DNA of 64,000 bases from Pirellula sp. SH-Sr6A (GCF_001610875.1 NZ_CP011272.1:3639988-3703987); one strand, 5' to 3'; positions 42,966-52,204 are shown, numbered from the stretch's first letter. Translations and numbers: made by a program. The notes: generated from the letters alone by a model not told the origin.

Positions 42966-42988
42966 TCCCTGTCCAGCTTCAAGCGAAC

Positions 42989-44086
42989 TCATTCGAGAAT
43001 AGCGGCCCCATTCGAGGCGAGCATGATCAAGAAACGGTTGGAATGCTGGGGCGAGTTCGGAGCGAATCGAAGCAGCTTATAGACCCGTCCTAAGTTCGGT
43101 GCATCGATTTGCACAGATTTCATCCATGGGAGATCGATGCGATGCAGGGATCCGTCATCGCAACCCACGATCAGGTGCGTGGATTCGATCGATCGCGATC
43201 CGGAGGGGGAGGGCAAGCCCCTCTCCAGGGCGCTGACACTGCTCGGCAGCTTGGTAAATCGGACGAGCCGTCCAAGCTGAGGCTGCCAGAGTCGAACCGT
43301 TCGGTCTTCGCTCGCAGAAAGAATCGTTCCTCTCATGGGATCGGTCGATGGGGGGCCAAGCAGTAGCTGCCGAACAGGTGCGGTGTGATTGTCCAAAACT
43401 CGCATCCCATCACCGGTCATGGAGTTCCATAAATGGATCGTTTGATCAATCGCACCCGAGGCGACCGTTTGACCATCTTGCAAAAATGTAACAGTGGTAG
43501 CCGCAGAGGAATGTCCCGTATAACGCGCAGACGTCGCACCGCATTCCAGGTCATCGGCGATGCAAATCCCATCGGCACATGCCGCAGCCAATCGTTTGCT
43601 GTCCGGCGCCCAAGCGACTTCATAGATCACATCATGGGGTATTTCCCATCGCCGGAGAAGGGTGCGATCGGGAAGTCTCCAAACCTCCATGGAGCCTGAC
43701 TCTCCTGGGATCCCGCCGGCGATGGCTAGCAGTTCTCCCGTCGCGTTCCGTTTCAGGTCGAATACTCGCTCGACACGTGTTTGGATTTGGGAAGGTTTCA
43801 GCGCATGGATTGGTGTAGAAGCGACCTGAGGGATAGCACTCGGGGCTTGCCACTCGAACAGTCCTGCCTCGGACGCCAAGAGTAACAGACCGCTCTCGCT
43901 CATCTGTTCGACGGCAACGAAGGGTAGGTTTCCGGCGCGCGGAATTGCGATCCCTCTCCAGGTTGGAGCGTCGCCGTCCGTTCCCCAACTGAGCGGTGCG
44001 AACCAGGCGATGCACCAAAGTGCTATGAGCACGAGCAGGCTCTTTCGGTAGCGTTGGATGCTACTCGATAGGTTAGCGACGGACAT
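42989..44086 (-). CDS. Exported WD40-repeat protein
   Basis: A 365-residue protein. ATG at 44086 overlaps the DUF1501 stop codon as TAATG, so I use that start over one at 44107. An N-terminal hydrophobic segment (about 15-36) serves as signal or anchor. WD40-type blades are visible: IYEVAWAPDSKRLAAACADG, GHSSAATTVTFLQDGQTVAS, GAIDQTIHLWNSMTG and LSASEDRTVRLWQPQ. About five to six blades are recognisable, so the propeller may be degenerate. It is the last gene of a four-gene operon with redoxin-like, PSD1 and DUF1501 proteins and probably provides a scaffold. Confidence 0.88.
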   Translation of the reverse strand: MSVANLSSSIQRYRKSLLVLIALWCIAWFAPLSWGTDGDAPTWRGIAIPRAGNLPFVAVEQMSESGLLLLASEAGLFEWQAPSAIPQVASTPIHALKPSQIQTRVERVFDLKRNATGELLAIAGGIPGESGSMEVWRLPDRTLLRRWEIPHDVIYEVAWAPDSKRLAAACADGICIADDLECGATSARYTGHSSAATTVTFLQDGQTVASGAIDQTIHLWNSMTGDGMRVLDNHTAPVRQLLLGPPSTDPMRGTILSASEDRTVRLWQPQLGRLVRFTKLPSSVSALERGLPSPSGSRSIESTHLIVGCDDGSLHRIDLPWMKSVQIDAPNLGRVYKLLRFAPNSPQHSNRFLIMLASNGAAILE

Positions 44087-45468
44087 TAAGTGAGTTGGGG
44101 AATCCATTTTCCACCTTGTACCAACGGAATGGGACGTCCTTCAGGTGTGTTCAGTTCCTGATCGGGGTCGACTCCGAGCAATCTGTAGATCGAATAAGCC
44201 AGATCGGCGGGAGTGATGGGATGGGATCGCGGGCTCTCGCCGATTCGATCGCTCTCCCCAACGGTTTGTCCCCCTCGGATACCCCCACCCGCCATGACGA
44301 CGCTGAAGACGCGAGGCCAATGGTCTCTTCCGCCCCGTGTGTTCAGTTTGGGTGTGCGACCGAATTCTCCCATGACCACGACCAGTGTTTCATCGAGCAA
44401 ACCGGATTGATCGAGGTCTTCGATCAGCGCCGAGTATGCTTGATCAAACGTGGGTATCAATCCGACTCCCTCCTTGGCACCGCTATATCCATCTCGCAGA
44501 GAGAGCCGTAGGTTCTCATGGGTGTCCCAGCCTGGATATTGCACCGTCACAAAGGAAACACCTTGTTGCACCAGTCGTCTCGCGAGCAGGCAGCTCTGGC
44601 CGAACGTTCGAAGCCCGTATCGCTCGCGTGTTTTTTGGGGTTCTTGGGAAAGATTGAAGGCCTGTTGGGTGGAGGGGGATTGCATGAGTGCAAATGCCTC
44701 CCGCATGGCAGGGGGGATCGCTTCTCCGTTCTCGCTATGGTTCGTGAAATCGCTTTCTAGTCGCTGCAAGAATCGGTGCCGGCGATCGAGACGCTCGAGG
44801 GTGATCGGTTTCGGGAGAGCCAAATCGCGCACTTGAAAGCCGGCTTGGGCTGGATCTCCACCCGTTGCAAACGGTTCCGCATGGCTCCCGAGAAAGCCCG
44901 AGCCGACCGATCGAATCTCTGGAATAGCGATGTGAGAGGGGAGTTGGCCGGGCTGGCCACGCAAATGCTGAAGCACCGAGCCGTAGCAGGGATATTCTAC
45001 TGCTGCAGGTTTGTAGCCGGTCAAAAGGTAGCGGTTGGCGAGACCGTGTTCTCCTAACGGCGAAGTGACTGAGCGGAGGATGGCGAGCTTGTCGCAAACC
45101 GCGCTTGTTCTAGGTAACCACTCCCCAATTCGGATACCCGGGACATTGGTGGCGATCGCCTGATAATCGCCTCGGACTTCGACCGGTGCTTCCGGTTTTG
45201 GATCGAACATCTCCAAATGGCTTGGACCTCCGTCGAGCCAAAGGAGAATGCAGGATTTGGCTGGCTTCGACTTCGCAGCGGGCATCGAGCTTGTCGTACC
45301 CGCATCGACTCGGCTCGAAGACGCATCGACTCGGCTCGAAGACAGGGAGTTGAAGGTTCCCAGCCCCAAAGCTCCGAAGTGAACCCAGGCCGCAGCGGAT
45401 TGGATCAGCCCACGGCGTGAGAGCGGTTGTGGGCGGGAACGGATGGAGTAGGGATCTCGCGATTGCAT
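44086..45468 (-). CDS. DUF1501 domain protein, second copy
   Basis: A 460-residue protein. The ATG at 45468 has GAGGAAG upstream; the frame is open to 45684 but runs into the PSD1 gene. A twin-arginine-like SRRGLI (17-22) precedes a hydrophobic segment. Family motifs are LDGGPSHLEMFDPKP and GEFGRTPKLNTRGGRDHWP (from residue 367). Residues 43-56 are a duplicated SSSRVDA, produced by a 21-bp tandem repeat. It starts 11 bp after the PSD1 stop and ends in a TAATG overlap with the WD40 gene, so all are translationally coupled. The function is unknown; its partner is presumably the adjacent PSD1 cytochrome. Confidence 0.93.
   Translation of the reverse strand: MQSRDPYSIRSRPQPLSRRGLIQSAAAWVHFGALGLGTFNSLSSSRVDASSSRVDAGTTSSMPAAKSKPAKSCILLWLDGGPSHLEMFDPKPEAPVEVRGDYQAIATNVPGIRIGEWLPRTSAVCDKLAILRSVTSPLGEHGLANRYLLTGYKPAAVEYPCYGSVLQHLRGQPGQLPSHIAIPEIRSVGSGFLGSHAEPFATGGDPAQAGFQVRDLALPKPITLERLDRRHRFLQRLESDFTNHSENGEAIPPAMREAFALMQSPSTQQAFNLSQEPQKTRERYGLRTFGQSCLLARRLVQQGVSFVTVQYPGWDTHENLRLSLRDGYSGAKEGVGLIPTFDQAYSALIEDLDQSGLLDETLVVVMGEFGRTPKLNTRGGRDHWPRVFSVVMAGGGIRGGQTVGESDRIGESPRSHPITPADLAYSIYRLLGVDPDQELNTPEGRPIPLVQGGKWIPQLT
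45302..45343. repeat. 21-bp tandem duplication inside DUF1501 gene
   Basis: The 21-bp unit containing GCATCGACTCGGCTCGAAGA is present twice in succession and encodes two SSSRVDA copies in the linker after the signal sequence. Confidence 0.9.
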
Positions 45469-45479
45469 GCGATGCTTCC

Positions 45480-47747
45480 TCAACGGGTTCGAAAGGCTTG
45501 GCTGACCAACATGGACCATAGAAAATCTTCCCATCGCCGACGTTCTTCTTGGGTGTCGGAATGAAACAATTCGTTGGACCATTCGGACCAATCGGAATCG
45601 GTCATAGGGCGTTGTACGGCGAGTCGATGGAATTCGTCGACAATCTCCCGCAACGGGACTTGTTCGTCCCGTCGAAGCTGCCATCTGTCTGCGATGGTTT
45701 GGATGGCGTTATCCAGGAGCGGACTGTTCAGCAGGTGCAGCTCGCGACGCAGGGTCGACTCGGTACGAGATGAATTTCCGCAAGCTTCAGGGCGAATGCA
45801 TCGTCCGAGGATTTCAAGGGAGCTCGATCGAAGATTTCCGTCGATCCAGTCTGCGTAAGGGTTTTGGGCCGGCGTCGCAACCAGGGCAGGCGGAAGATCG
45901 TGCGCTGGAGTAGCATAGTGCTGTTGCAATCTGGCGATCGCAAGCATGTAGGATTCAGCGCCCAACGGGCGTGGGGCGGCCCGGGCGAGGAAGCGTTCCG
46001 TGAGGATCGTCTCCTCCGCGGATCGAGCGCGTCGCGCGTAGGTCCGGCTGTTGAGAATATACCGAATCAGGGGTCTTGCCCGGCATTCCTGTTGGAGGAA
46101 ATAATCCGTCAGATGTTCGAGGAGTTCAGGGTGATTGCCAGGTGCGAGCGGGGATATCGCGTCGACGGGTTCGACGAGTCCGCGACCCATCAACTCGCTC
46201 CAAATCCAATTGACTTGCGCCTTGGCCATCAATCGATTCTCCGATTTCAGCCAATCCGCGAGCGGCAGTCGCGGGTCATCGTTGGCGAGGAGATCTGGTT
46301 GACCGGGAATCTTCGGTGCAGCGGGTTGTTTGGTGTCTTGATGGATGATCTGACCCGCTGGGTCCCATTTCACGATCGGCGCGGGTAGTGTCTTCGCAAA
46401 GATGGCAGCGAGTCCATGAAAATCGTCTTGGGTCCATCGATCGAGTGGATGGTCGTGGCACTGGGCGCAGGAGAGTTGGATACCTAGGAAGAAACGACCG
46501 AAGGCGTCTGCTCTGGCTTTGGGATCGGGGTAGGAACGTGTGAAGTGGGTGGCTCCCACCTCGCGAGCGTCTCCTAGCGCGAGCACCAGTTCCGTGGCCA
46601 TCTCTGGAATGGGTGCGTCGTCACGGATTTTCTGATCGAGCCATCGAATGTGCGATTGGAATGCGTCTGGTTCGTTCGGAAGCGAGCGGACGCCGAGTCG
46701 TCGTGCCCAGCGAAAGACTTGGTACTGCGCGAACTCGTCGCTTGCCAGAAGCGTGTCGACAAGTTGGCTTCGAGGGGTCGGGTTCGACGACCTCAAGTAA
46801 GCGTCGCATTCCGAGAGGGTGGGAGCTCGGCCGAGTAGATCTAGATAGACGCGGCGGAGGAAGGAAGGCTCGTCGGTCGGTTCGATGGGTGGGAGATGCA
46901 GCTGTTGGAGGCGTTCGTTGATCAAACGATCGACCGCGTGTCCCTCGTCGGTTGGTTGCTGGCTCGAAGGGATGATGCTCGAATGGGGTGCATCGATTTG
47001 TTCCGAGAATGGGATCGCTCGTTGTCGAACCGCGACTTGATCGCGATAGCGTGCGAAGAGGGAATGGATTCCGTGTTGTCGGAAATGAACTGTATGGTGA
47101 CGGCGATCGATCTCGACAGCATCGGGTTGGTCCGCTTGGAGAGCCGCGAAGGGGGTGACGTCCCGTTTCTTCCCAAGTTCATCCGTTGCGACCACGCGAT
47201 AGGTAAGGGGTTCGGAGTCATCTTGGAATTCGAGTTCCAGCGATTGTAGAGACGCAGCTTCGTCGTCTGGACATCCTGCCTTCATCCAGGCTTCGATTGC
47301 ACGCCAAGCTTCGTCTCCTTGGTCAATCAGAACGCCACCTTCGTGATCGAGCAATCCCGATGGCTTAGCCAGCAGAAGGCTCTTTTCTGGAACAACACGA
47401 TGCACCCTCCGTCCCTGCAGATCGATCACGATGGTCGCATAGTCGGAATCGGGGCGCGAGCCGAAAAGAGAGAGCGCCATTCCGCCCCGACCTGCGGCGG
47501 CACCGTGGCAGGACCCCGCGTTGCACCCGAGTTTGGTGAGGAGTGGGACGATCTGGTCTCGAAATCCTGGCGTTTGGCCTGATTCCTCTGCGGAGGATTC
47601 GAGTGCCTCACCAGGATCGGATCGATCGTCGGCTTGCGTTAGGGGTGGAAAGAGAGCTGAGACGACGAACAGGCCAAGGCAGACAGTTACCGAAGCGATT
47701 GCAGTCCCATGCCTTGCATCCCGTTGAGTTTCATCGATTTGGTGCAT
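45480..47747 (-). CDS. DUF1549-DUF1553 (PSD1) protein, second copy
   Basis: A 755-residue exported protein if the ATG at 47747 is used; 47780 gives 11 more residues and a larger overlap with the upstream gene. A signal segment lies at about 14-39. The N-terminal cytochrome-like motif is unusual, CNAGSCH (75-81), with four residues between the cysteines instead of two. Next come DUF1549 (RRVYLDLLGRAPTLSECDAY, RWARRLGVRS), the canonical CAQCHDHPLD, and DUF1553 (MAKAQVNWIWSELMGRGLV). It is followed directly by DUF1501. The CX4CH site might bind haem differently or not at all. Confidence 0.9.
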   Translation of the reverse strand: MHQIDETQRDARHGTAIASVTVCLGLFVVSALFPPLTQADDRSDPGEALESSAEESGQTPGFRDQIVPLLTKLGCNAGSCHGAAAGRGGMALSLFGSRPDSDYATIVIDLQGRRVHRVVPEKSLLLAKPSGLLDHEGGVLIDQGDEAWRAIEAWMKAGCPDDEAASLQSLELEFQDDSEPLTYRVVATDELGKKRDVTPFAALQADQPDAVEIDRRHHTVHFRQHGIHSLFARYRDQVAVRQRAIPFSEQIDAPHSSIIPSSQQPTDEGHAVDRLINERLQQLHLPPIEPTDEPSFLRRVYLDLLGRAPTLSECDAYLRSSNPTPRSQLVDTLLASDEFAQYQVFRWARRLGVRSLPNEPDAFQSHIRWLDQKIRDDAPIPEMATELVLALGDAREVGATHFTRSYPDPKARADAFGRFFLGIQLSCAQCHDHPLDRWTQDDFHGLAAIFAKTLPAPIVKWDPAGQIIHQDTKQPAAPKIPGQPDLLANDDPRLPLADWLKSENRLMAKAQVNWIWSELMGRGLVEPVDAISPLAPGNHPELLEHLTDYFLQQECRARPLIRYILNSRTYARRARSAEETILTERFLARAAPRPLGAESYMLAIARLQQHYATPAHDLPPALVATPAQNPYADWIDGNLRSSSLEILGRCIRPEACGNSSRTESTLRRELHLLNSPLLDNAIQTIADRWQLRRDEQVPLREIVDEFHRLAVQRPMTDSDWSEWSNELFHSDTQEERRRWEDFLWSMLVSQAFRTR

Positions 47748-48690
47748 CGATTGGTTTTTTGTCGTTCTGTTTTGGGCCATACTGCGTTGCCCACTTGCGG
47801 AAGTAGGATTGGGTTTTCGGGGTGCCGTAGTTTTCTATTTGTCCTGCATTGAGGATGGTGGTGGTGATGCGTCCTATTTCCTTTTGGGCTGCGGGGTTGT
47901 CCTGGAGAAAGGTCTCGAGTTTGGTTGCCGCTTCGACGATGCTTTCATCGCTCGCGTCGCGGCGAATCACAGGTTCAAGCCATGGGCGGAGGGAAGGGGG
48001 TTCCTTGGTTGCGTCGGAAGAAGTCCGTTCCATACGGGGCATGCCTTCGAGCGATTCTAGCGCCGGTACCTTGCCTCCGATTTTGGCGACGATGGATTGA
48101 AGGACTTTGGGAAGGTCGGCTTGCAAGCTGGGTTGGATCAACGCGTGGTTGGCAATGGTTTGGTTTTTTTCGAGAAGGAGGATCGTCAAGGTCGCTTTGC
48201 GATTCAGACCGTACGAGCCCGGGCCTTCGCGGCCATCGAGGGAGATACCAACGGGGAAATTCTTTGGGAAAGCATGCTGGCTACGACGAATGGTTGCCGT
48301 GGCATTCGTGGTATCGTCGTCGAGCCAGACGATGCCCGTTTGAAGTCCATCGGCGGCGCGCGACGCAGCGTAGTTTGCCAGAATGCGAGTGAAACCGATC
48401 GATTGGCGATTGAAGTCGTGGATGAAGATCAGCAACAGCGGCTTATCTTTAGCTCGAGCCAGGAAGTCGAATTTTTGATTTTCCAGGGGAGGCAAGGCGC
48501 CCAGGACCTCGAAGCCTTCGGCAGGTTCTCCTGGCTGGGGACCCGAGAAAATGGCTTCGACGGGAGGTTGGGGAAGAGTCTGCCGACGGGACTCCTGTCC
48601 ATTCAGGCAGGCCGCTAGGAGGAAGGTCCATGACGCGCAGAGCAGGGAGAGAATGCTAGCAAGTGATCGCAGGATGGGTGGGAGGTTCAT
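47731..48690 (-). CDS. Exported redoxin-like protein without CXXC
   Basis: A 319-residue protein. ATG at 48690 gives a signal peptide (MNLPPILRSLASILSLLCAS); the frame is open to 48942, where it would overlap the WYL gene. The central part (KPLLLIFIHDFNRQSIGFTR, GLQTGIVWLDDDTT, FPVGISLDGREGPGSYGLNR) resembles a thioredoxin/AhpC-like fold, but no CXXC or peroxidatic cysteine is seen in it. So it is probably a non-catalytic binding or sensor domain. The C-terminal third is helical. It is the first gene of the operon with PSD1, DUF1501 and WD40 and overlaps PSD1 by at least 17 bp. Confidence 0.7.
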   Translation of the reverse strand: MNLPPILRSLASILSLLCASWTFLLAACLNGQESRRQTLPQPPVEAIFSGPQPGEPAEGFEVLGALPPLENQKFDFLARAKDKPLLLIFIHDFNRQSIGFTRILANYAASRAADGLQTGIVWLDDDTTNATATIRRSQHAFPKNFPVGISLDGREGPGSYGLNRKATLTILLLEKNQTIANHALIQPSLQADLPKVLQSIVAKIGGKVPALESLEGMPRMERTSSDATKEPPSLRPWLEPVIRRDASDESIVEAATKLETFLQDNPAAQKEIGRITTTILNAGQIENYGTPKTQSYFRKWATQYGPKQNDKKPIDAPNR

Positions 48691-48944
48691 AAGAATTGTC
48701 GAGTCATTCAGTCTCGTGCGGAAAAAGAGGGGTAGTCCCGAGGAGGGAATGCGCGATTCGCAACGCGTCCAGTATAGCGGCAGCGTGCGAATTGCGATGG
48801 AAATGGGATGGGAAGCGGGGGCGAAGAAGCGAAGCGGGTGTTTTGTTGGATTCGTGTTCGTAGTCAATGCGGCTTGTTCCGCCCCGTGTGCTTCGTAAGA
48901 ATGGGCCCGATCAATCCTTACCAACCAAGAACGGACTCGCAACG

Positions 48945-49964
48945 GTGGCTCGCAACGAACAACTGATTCGCCAGCACAAGATCATTCAGATCTTGGAGCG
49001 GAGACGATACGGCAGCAGCTTGGAAGAGCTGAGAGACGCGGTGGTGGAGGAGTTGGGTTTGACCTCCTTGCATGTCCGCAGCATTCGGCGGGATTTGGAG
49101 GCCTTGCAAGTGGCGGGTATGAATATCGTCACGGAGGATTTGGACACGGGTAAGGTTTGGAAGCTCAGTCGTGTTGACAAGGGGTTGCACCGTATCACGA
49201 TCAATGCGAGCGAGCTCATCGCGTTATCGATGGGACGGGACTTGATGTTGCCTTTGGTTGGGACGCCGTTTTGGCAAGGGATCGAGGCGTTTTGGAACAA
49301 GATCCGGGAGCAGTTGCCGGCCGGGGTATGGGAGCATTATCAGAAGTACCGGCGAACGCTCCGGGTGCTGGGGGTTCCCGCGAAAACCTACGAGAAGCAG
49401 CAGGGGATCCTCAAAACCGTCAATCGAGCGATTTCGGAGCATCGGATTGTCGAGGCCGAATACGAGTCGATTGGCAAGCCGATTTCCACGAGGTTCCTGG
49501 AGCCGTATGGATTGGCGTTGTACCAAGGGAGCATTTATGTGATTGCGATGGAGGAGGGGCGAGACGTCGACAAGGACCCCGAGGATCGATTGAGGCACTG
49601 GAAGCTGGATCGATTTTCGAAAGCGACGGCTTTGGACCGGTGGTATCGCTACAACGAAGAGGTCGATTTGGAGGCCCACCTCGGCCAGAGCGTTGGGATT
49701 TTCCGCGGTGAAGACCCCGTGACGTACAAAATCAAGCTATCGACGCGGGCTGCCCGATGGATACAGGAGGAGCCTTGGCATTCTGGGCAACGGGTCGAGA
49801 CGCTTCCTGATGGGACTTGCATATTGAGTGTTCCGGCCTATCAGGATCTAGAGATCATTCCCAGGGTCATGGCATTGGGGAAGGATGCTGAGTTGATCGA
49901 GCCCGAGTCGGCCCGGAAAGAGATCAAAGACTGGATCGCCTCTTTATCGGATATTTATCGGTAA
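48945..49964 (+). CDS. WYL-domain transcriptional regulator
   Basis: A regulator of 339 residues with GTG at 48945, or 365 with ATG at 48867; neither has a strong Shine-Dalgarno. The N-terminal winged helix-turn-helix is NEQLIRQHKIIQILERRRYG followed by VRSIRRDLEALQVAGM, of the DeoR/HTH_11 type. The WYL domain starts near ISEHRIVEAEYESIGKPIS; the W-Y-L positions read ALYQGSIYVIAMEE, and a WCX domain follows. WYL proteins bind nucleic acids or nucleotides and often regulate stress or defence genes. It is divergent from the redoxin-PSD1 operon and may control it. No defence genes are in the window. Confidence 0.88.
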   Translation: MARNEQLIRQHKIIQILERRRYGSSLEELRDAVVEELGLTSLHVRSIRRDLEALQVAGMNIVTEDLDTGKVWKLSRVDKGLHRITINASELIALSMGRDLMLPLVGTPFWQGIEAFWNKIREQLPAGVWEHYQKYRRTLRVLGVPAKTYEKQQGILKTVNRAISEHRIVEAEYESIGKPISTRFLEPYGLALYQGSIYVIAMEEGRDVDKDPEDRLRHWKLDRFSKATALDRWYRYNEEVDLEAHLGQSVGIFRGEDPVTYKIKLSTRAARWIQEEPWHSGQRVETLPDGTCILSVPAYQDLEIIPRVMALGKDAELIEPESARKEIKDWIASLSDIYR

Positions 49965-50255
49965 TCGGATTTTCGGGCATTGCCATCACAATGGGGTGGC
50001 AGCGGGAGGAATTGCCGAGGGATCCCGAGCAACTATTTGAGTATTCGGACCGTATTTTTTCGTTATGATGACGTACAGTTGAACTGAGAAGAGGCCGGAT
50101 GCGTCTTCCACAGAGCAGTTCGCTAGGGGGAGTTGGTCAGGGATTGGGACCGCCCAGTTCAGCGGGAGTGGAATTGCGATTTGCCCCGTGGAATGCCCGA
50201 CACCTTTCCGTTTCCCCATCCTCTCCAAACGGTAACGCCCTTTCGTTAGCGATTC
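49965..50255. other. Intergenic, 291 bp; one possible upstream frame
   Basis: It lies between the WYL and PIN-TRAM genes. A 56-codon frame (50099-50269) with AAGAGG upstream overlaps the PIN-TRAM start in another frame but has no protein-like composition. A T-arm-like sequence near 50266 is part of the coding start. No RNA gene seen. Confidence 0.4.
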
Positions 50256-51332
50256 ATGGACACCACTAGGTTCGAACCAGCCGCAGACCGAAACAAAAAA
50301 GCACCGATCGCCGACGCGGTCGCCGTGTTGGCATTGCGAATTATTTTCATTATCGTCGCGGGTGGGGTGGGGACCATTTGGGCTCAATCCCAGGACTTCG
50401 ACGGCTTTGGATCGCTGACCCCGTTTTTGGTTTTCAGCGGGGTATTGATTGTCGCTTTCGGGGTTGTCGCCATCGACATGCTGTTTCCCCGCAAGCGGAT
50501 CGAGGTCATCTCGGCCATCTATTTTGGCTTGTTGATCGGATTGATGCTGTCTTACTTGCTCACGGTCGCCCTCACGCCGTTTCTGTTAGAAAACCGGTTC
50601 AAAGACTATATCAACTTGGGCATTTTGACGGTTCTGTGTTACATCTGTATCAGTCTGTTGTTGCAAACCAAGGATGACTTCCGTTTCGTGGTTCCCTATG
50701 TCGAGTTTTCGCGGGACCTCAAGGGTATGAAGCCTTTGATTTTGGATACCAGCAGTATCATCGATGGCCGACTGGCCGAGTTGGCCGATACGGGGATTCT
50801 CGATAGTCAGTTGGTGATGCCCCGTTTCGTTTTGCTGGAGCTTCAGAATATCGCCGATAGTTCGGACAAACTGCGGCGGGTTCGTGGGCGTCGCGGATTG
50901 GATATTCTCAATCGGCTTCGAGCCAGCGAGAAGTTGGACTTCATGATGTACGACCGGGAATTGCCGGAGTTCGCAGGCCAACCCGTCGACATGAAGCTTG
51001 TTTTGTTGGCAAAGCATCTGGACGGCAAGCTTGTCACGGGCGATTTCAACTTGAACAAAGTGGCCAAGCTGCACAATGTCCCCGTGATTGACTTGAACCA
51101 AATCGCCAGTTCCCTTCGGCCCCAATTCTTGCCCGGCGAGGGTTTTCAGATTCGGGTTGTAAAGCCCGGGGAGGGGCAGGATCAAGGAATCGGGTATTTG
51201 GACGACGGGACCATGGTGGTGGTAGAAGGTGGTCGCGACCGATTGAACCAGACCATTGGCGTGGTGGTCACCAGCACGTTGCAAACGCAAGCGGGGCGTA
51301 TGATTTTCACCAAGTACGACGGTCCCAACTAA
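50256..51332 (+). CDS. PIN-TRAM membrane protein (YacL-like)
   Basis: A 358-residue protein. Residues 1-140 contain four membrane helices. Residues about 155-275 form a PIN ribonuclease-like domain: ILDTSSIIDGRLAELAD, FVLLELQNIADSSD, GLDILNRL and LVTGDFNLNKVA carry the expected acidic residues. The C-terminal ~70 residues are a TRAM domain (GEGFQIRVVKPGEGQDQGIG, MVVVEGG). Architecture and length match the YacL family of Bacillus and cyanobacteria. The PIN domain probably cleaves RNA at the membrane, but substrates are unknown. The start ATG has no clear Shine-Dalgarno. kdsB follows 79 bp downstream. Confidence 0.92.
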   Translation: MDTTRFEPAADRNKKAPIADAVAVLALRIIFIIVAGGVGTIWAQSQDFDGFGSLTPFLVFSGVLIVAFGVVAIDMLFPRKRIEVISAIYFGLLIGLMLSYLLTVALTPFLLENRFKDYINLGILTVLCYICISLLLQTKDDFRFVVPYVEFSRDLKGMKPLILDTSSIIDGRLAELADTGILDSQLVMPRFVLLELQNIADSSDKLRRVRGRRGLDILNRLRASEKLDFMMYDRELPEFAGQPVDMKLVLLAKHLDGKLVTGDFNLNKVAKLHNVPVIDLNQIASSLRPQFLPGEGFQIRVVKPGEGQDQGIGYLDDGTMVVVEGGRDRLNQTIGVVVTSTLQTQAGRMIFTKYDGPN

Positions 51333-51411
51333 ACCTTCGCGGCATCGATTCCTTAGCGGCAACGCACCCGTCGCGGCAATTTGGCAGGATTGGTAGATCG
51401 GAGAATCAAGG

Positions 51412-52167
51412 ATGATAGGTCGGATTGTCATTCCCGCGAGGCTGGCGTCGTCGCGGTTGCCGGAGAAGCTTCTGTTGGCGGAAACAGGTATGTCGGTTTT
51501 GGAGCATACCTACCGAGCGTGCGGCGCGGCAAAACTGCCCAGTGGCATCACCATCGCCGTGGATCACCCTCGAACCCAGGCGGTCGTGGAGGCCTTTGGC
51601 GGCCATGCGATCATGACCGATGTCGATGCCCAGAGCGGCACCGATCGGATTGCGGAGGTGGCGGCCCAGATGCCCGACGTGGATGTTTTCGTCAATGTGC
51701 AGGGGGATGAGCCGGAGATTTCTGGGGGGGCCATCGATCAGTTGATGCAATTGTTGATTGCCAATCCGCACGCCTCGGTCGCGACCTTGTCCACGCCGAT
51801 CCGTACTCGCGAGAATTTGCTCGATCCGGCTTGTGTGAAAGTGGTGTGTCAGCACGATGGAACGGCGATGTATTTCAGTCGATCTCCGATTCCGCATCCG
51901 AGGGATTGGGAGGATGCCATGTTGGATCGTGTCTCTCCTTTGTTCTTCCAGCATATTGGCATCTACGCGTACCGCCGAGATTTTCTGATGGGGTTGGGTC
52001 AATTGCCTCCGAGTCCGATCGAGCAGACCGAGAAGCTCGAGCAGCTGCGGTTTCTGCAGGCGGGGCACAAAATGGTGGTCGGCGTCATTCCGGCGTCCCA
52101 TCGCGGGATCGACACGCGGGCGGATTACGAAGCATTTAAGGCCCGCTGGATCGAAAAAACCGCCTGA
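51412..52167 (+). CDS. kdsB: 3-deoxy-manno-octulosonate cytidylyltransferase
   Basis: A 251-residue enzyme that activates Kdo to CMP-Kdo for lipopolysaccharide core synthesis. The Shine-Dalgarno GGAG lies 8 bases before the ATG. The nucleotide-binding motif is IPARLASSRLPEKLL, then DHPRTQAVVEAFGGHAIM, SGTDRIAEVA, VFVNVQGDEPEI and the C-terminal QTEKLEQLRFLQAGHKM. Length is that of E. coli KdsB. Its presence supports a Gram-negative envelope with Kdo, in line with planctomycetes having LPS genes. It probably is co-transcribed with the PIN-TRAM gene and is followed by a hairpin. Confidence 0.97.
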   Translation: MIGRIVIPARLASSRLPEKLLLAETGMSVLEHTYRACGAAKLPSGITIAVDHPRTQAVVEAFGGHAIMTDVDAQSGTDRIAEVAAQMPDVDVFVNVQGDEPEISGGAIDQLMQLLIANPHASVATLSTPIRTRENLLDPACVKVVCQHDGTAMYFSRSPIPHPRDWEDAMLDRVSPLFFQHIGIYAYRRDFLMGLGQLPPSPIEQTEKLEQLRFLQAGHKMVVGVIPASHRGIDTRADYEAFKARWIEKTA

Positions 52168-52204
52168 AAACCTGCAACAGCGCGGAGTGGCGAGTTGCTG
52201 GTTT
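52168..52204 (+). terminator. Hairpin directly after kdsB
   Basis: AAACC-T-GCAAC (52168-52178) pairs with GTTGC-T-GGTTT (52194-52204), a stem of ten pairs with one mismatch and a 15-base loop, starting right after the stop codon. The following bases are G-rich rather than T-rich. Confidence 0.4.

Noticed and set aside
48945-49964. WYL regulator as sign of a defence island
   Set aside because: Neighbouring genes are housekeeping or PSD1-type; no nuclease, methylase or other defence genes seen.
50258-50280. tRNA T-arm-like sequence GGTTCGAACC
   Set aside because: Flanking bases do not form a T-stem or acceptor stem, and it lies in the coding start of the PIN-TRAM gene.
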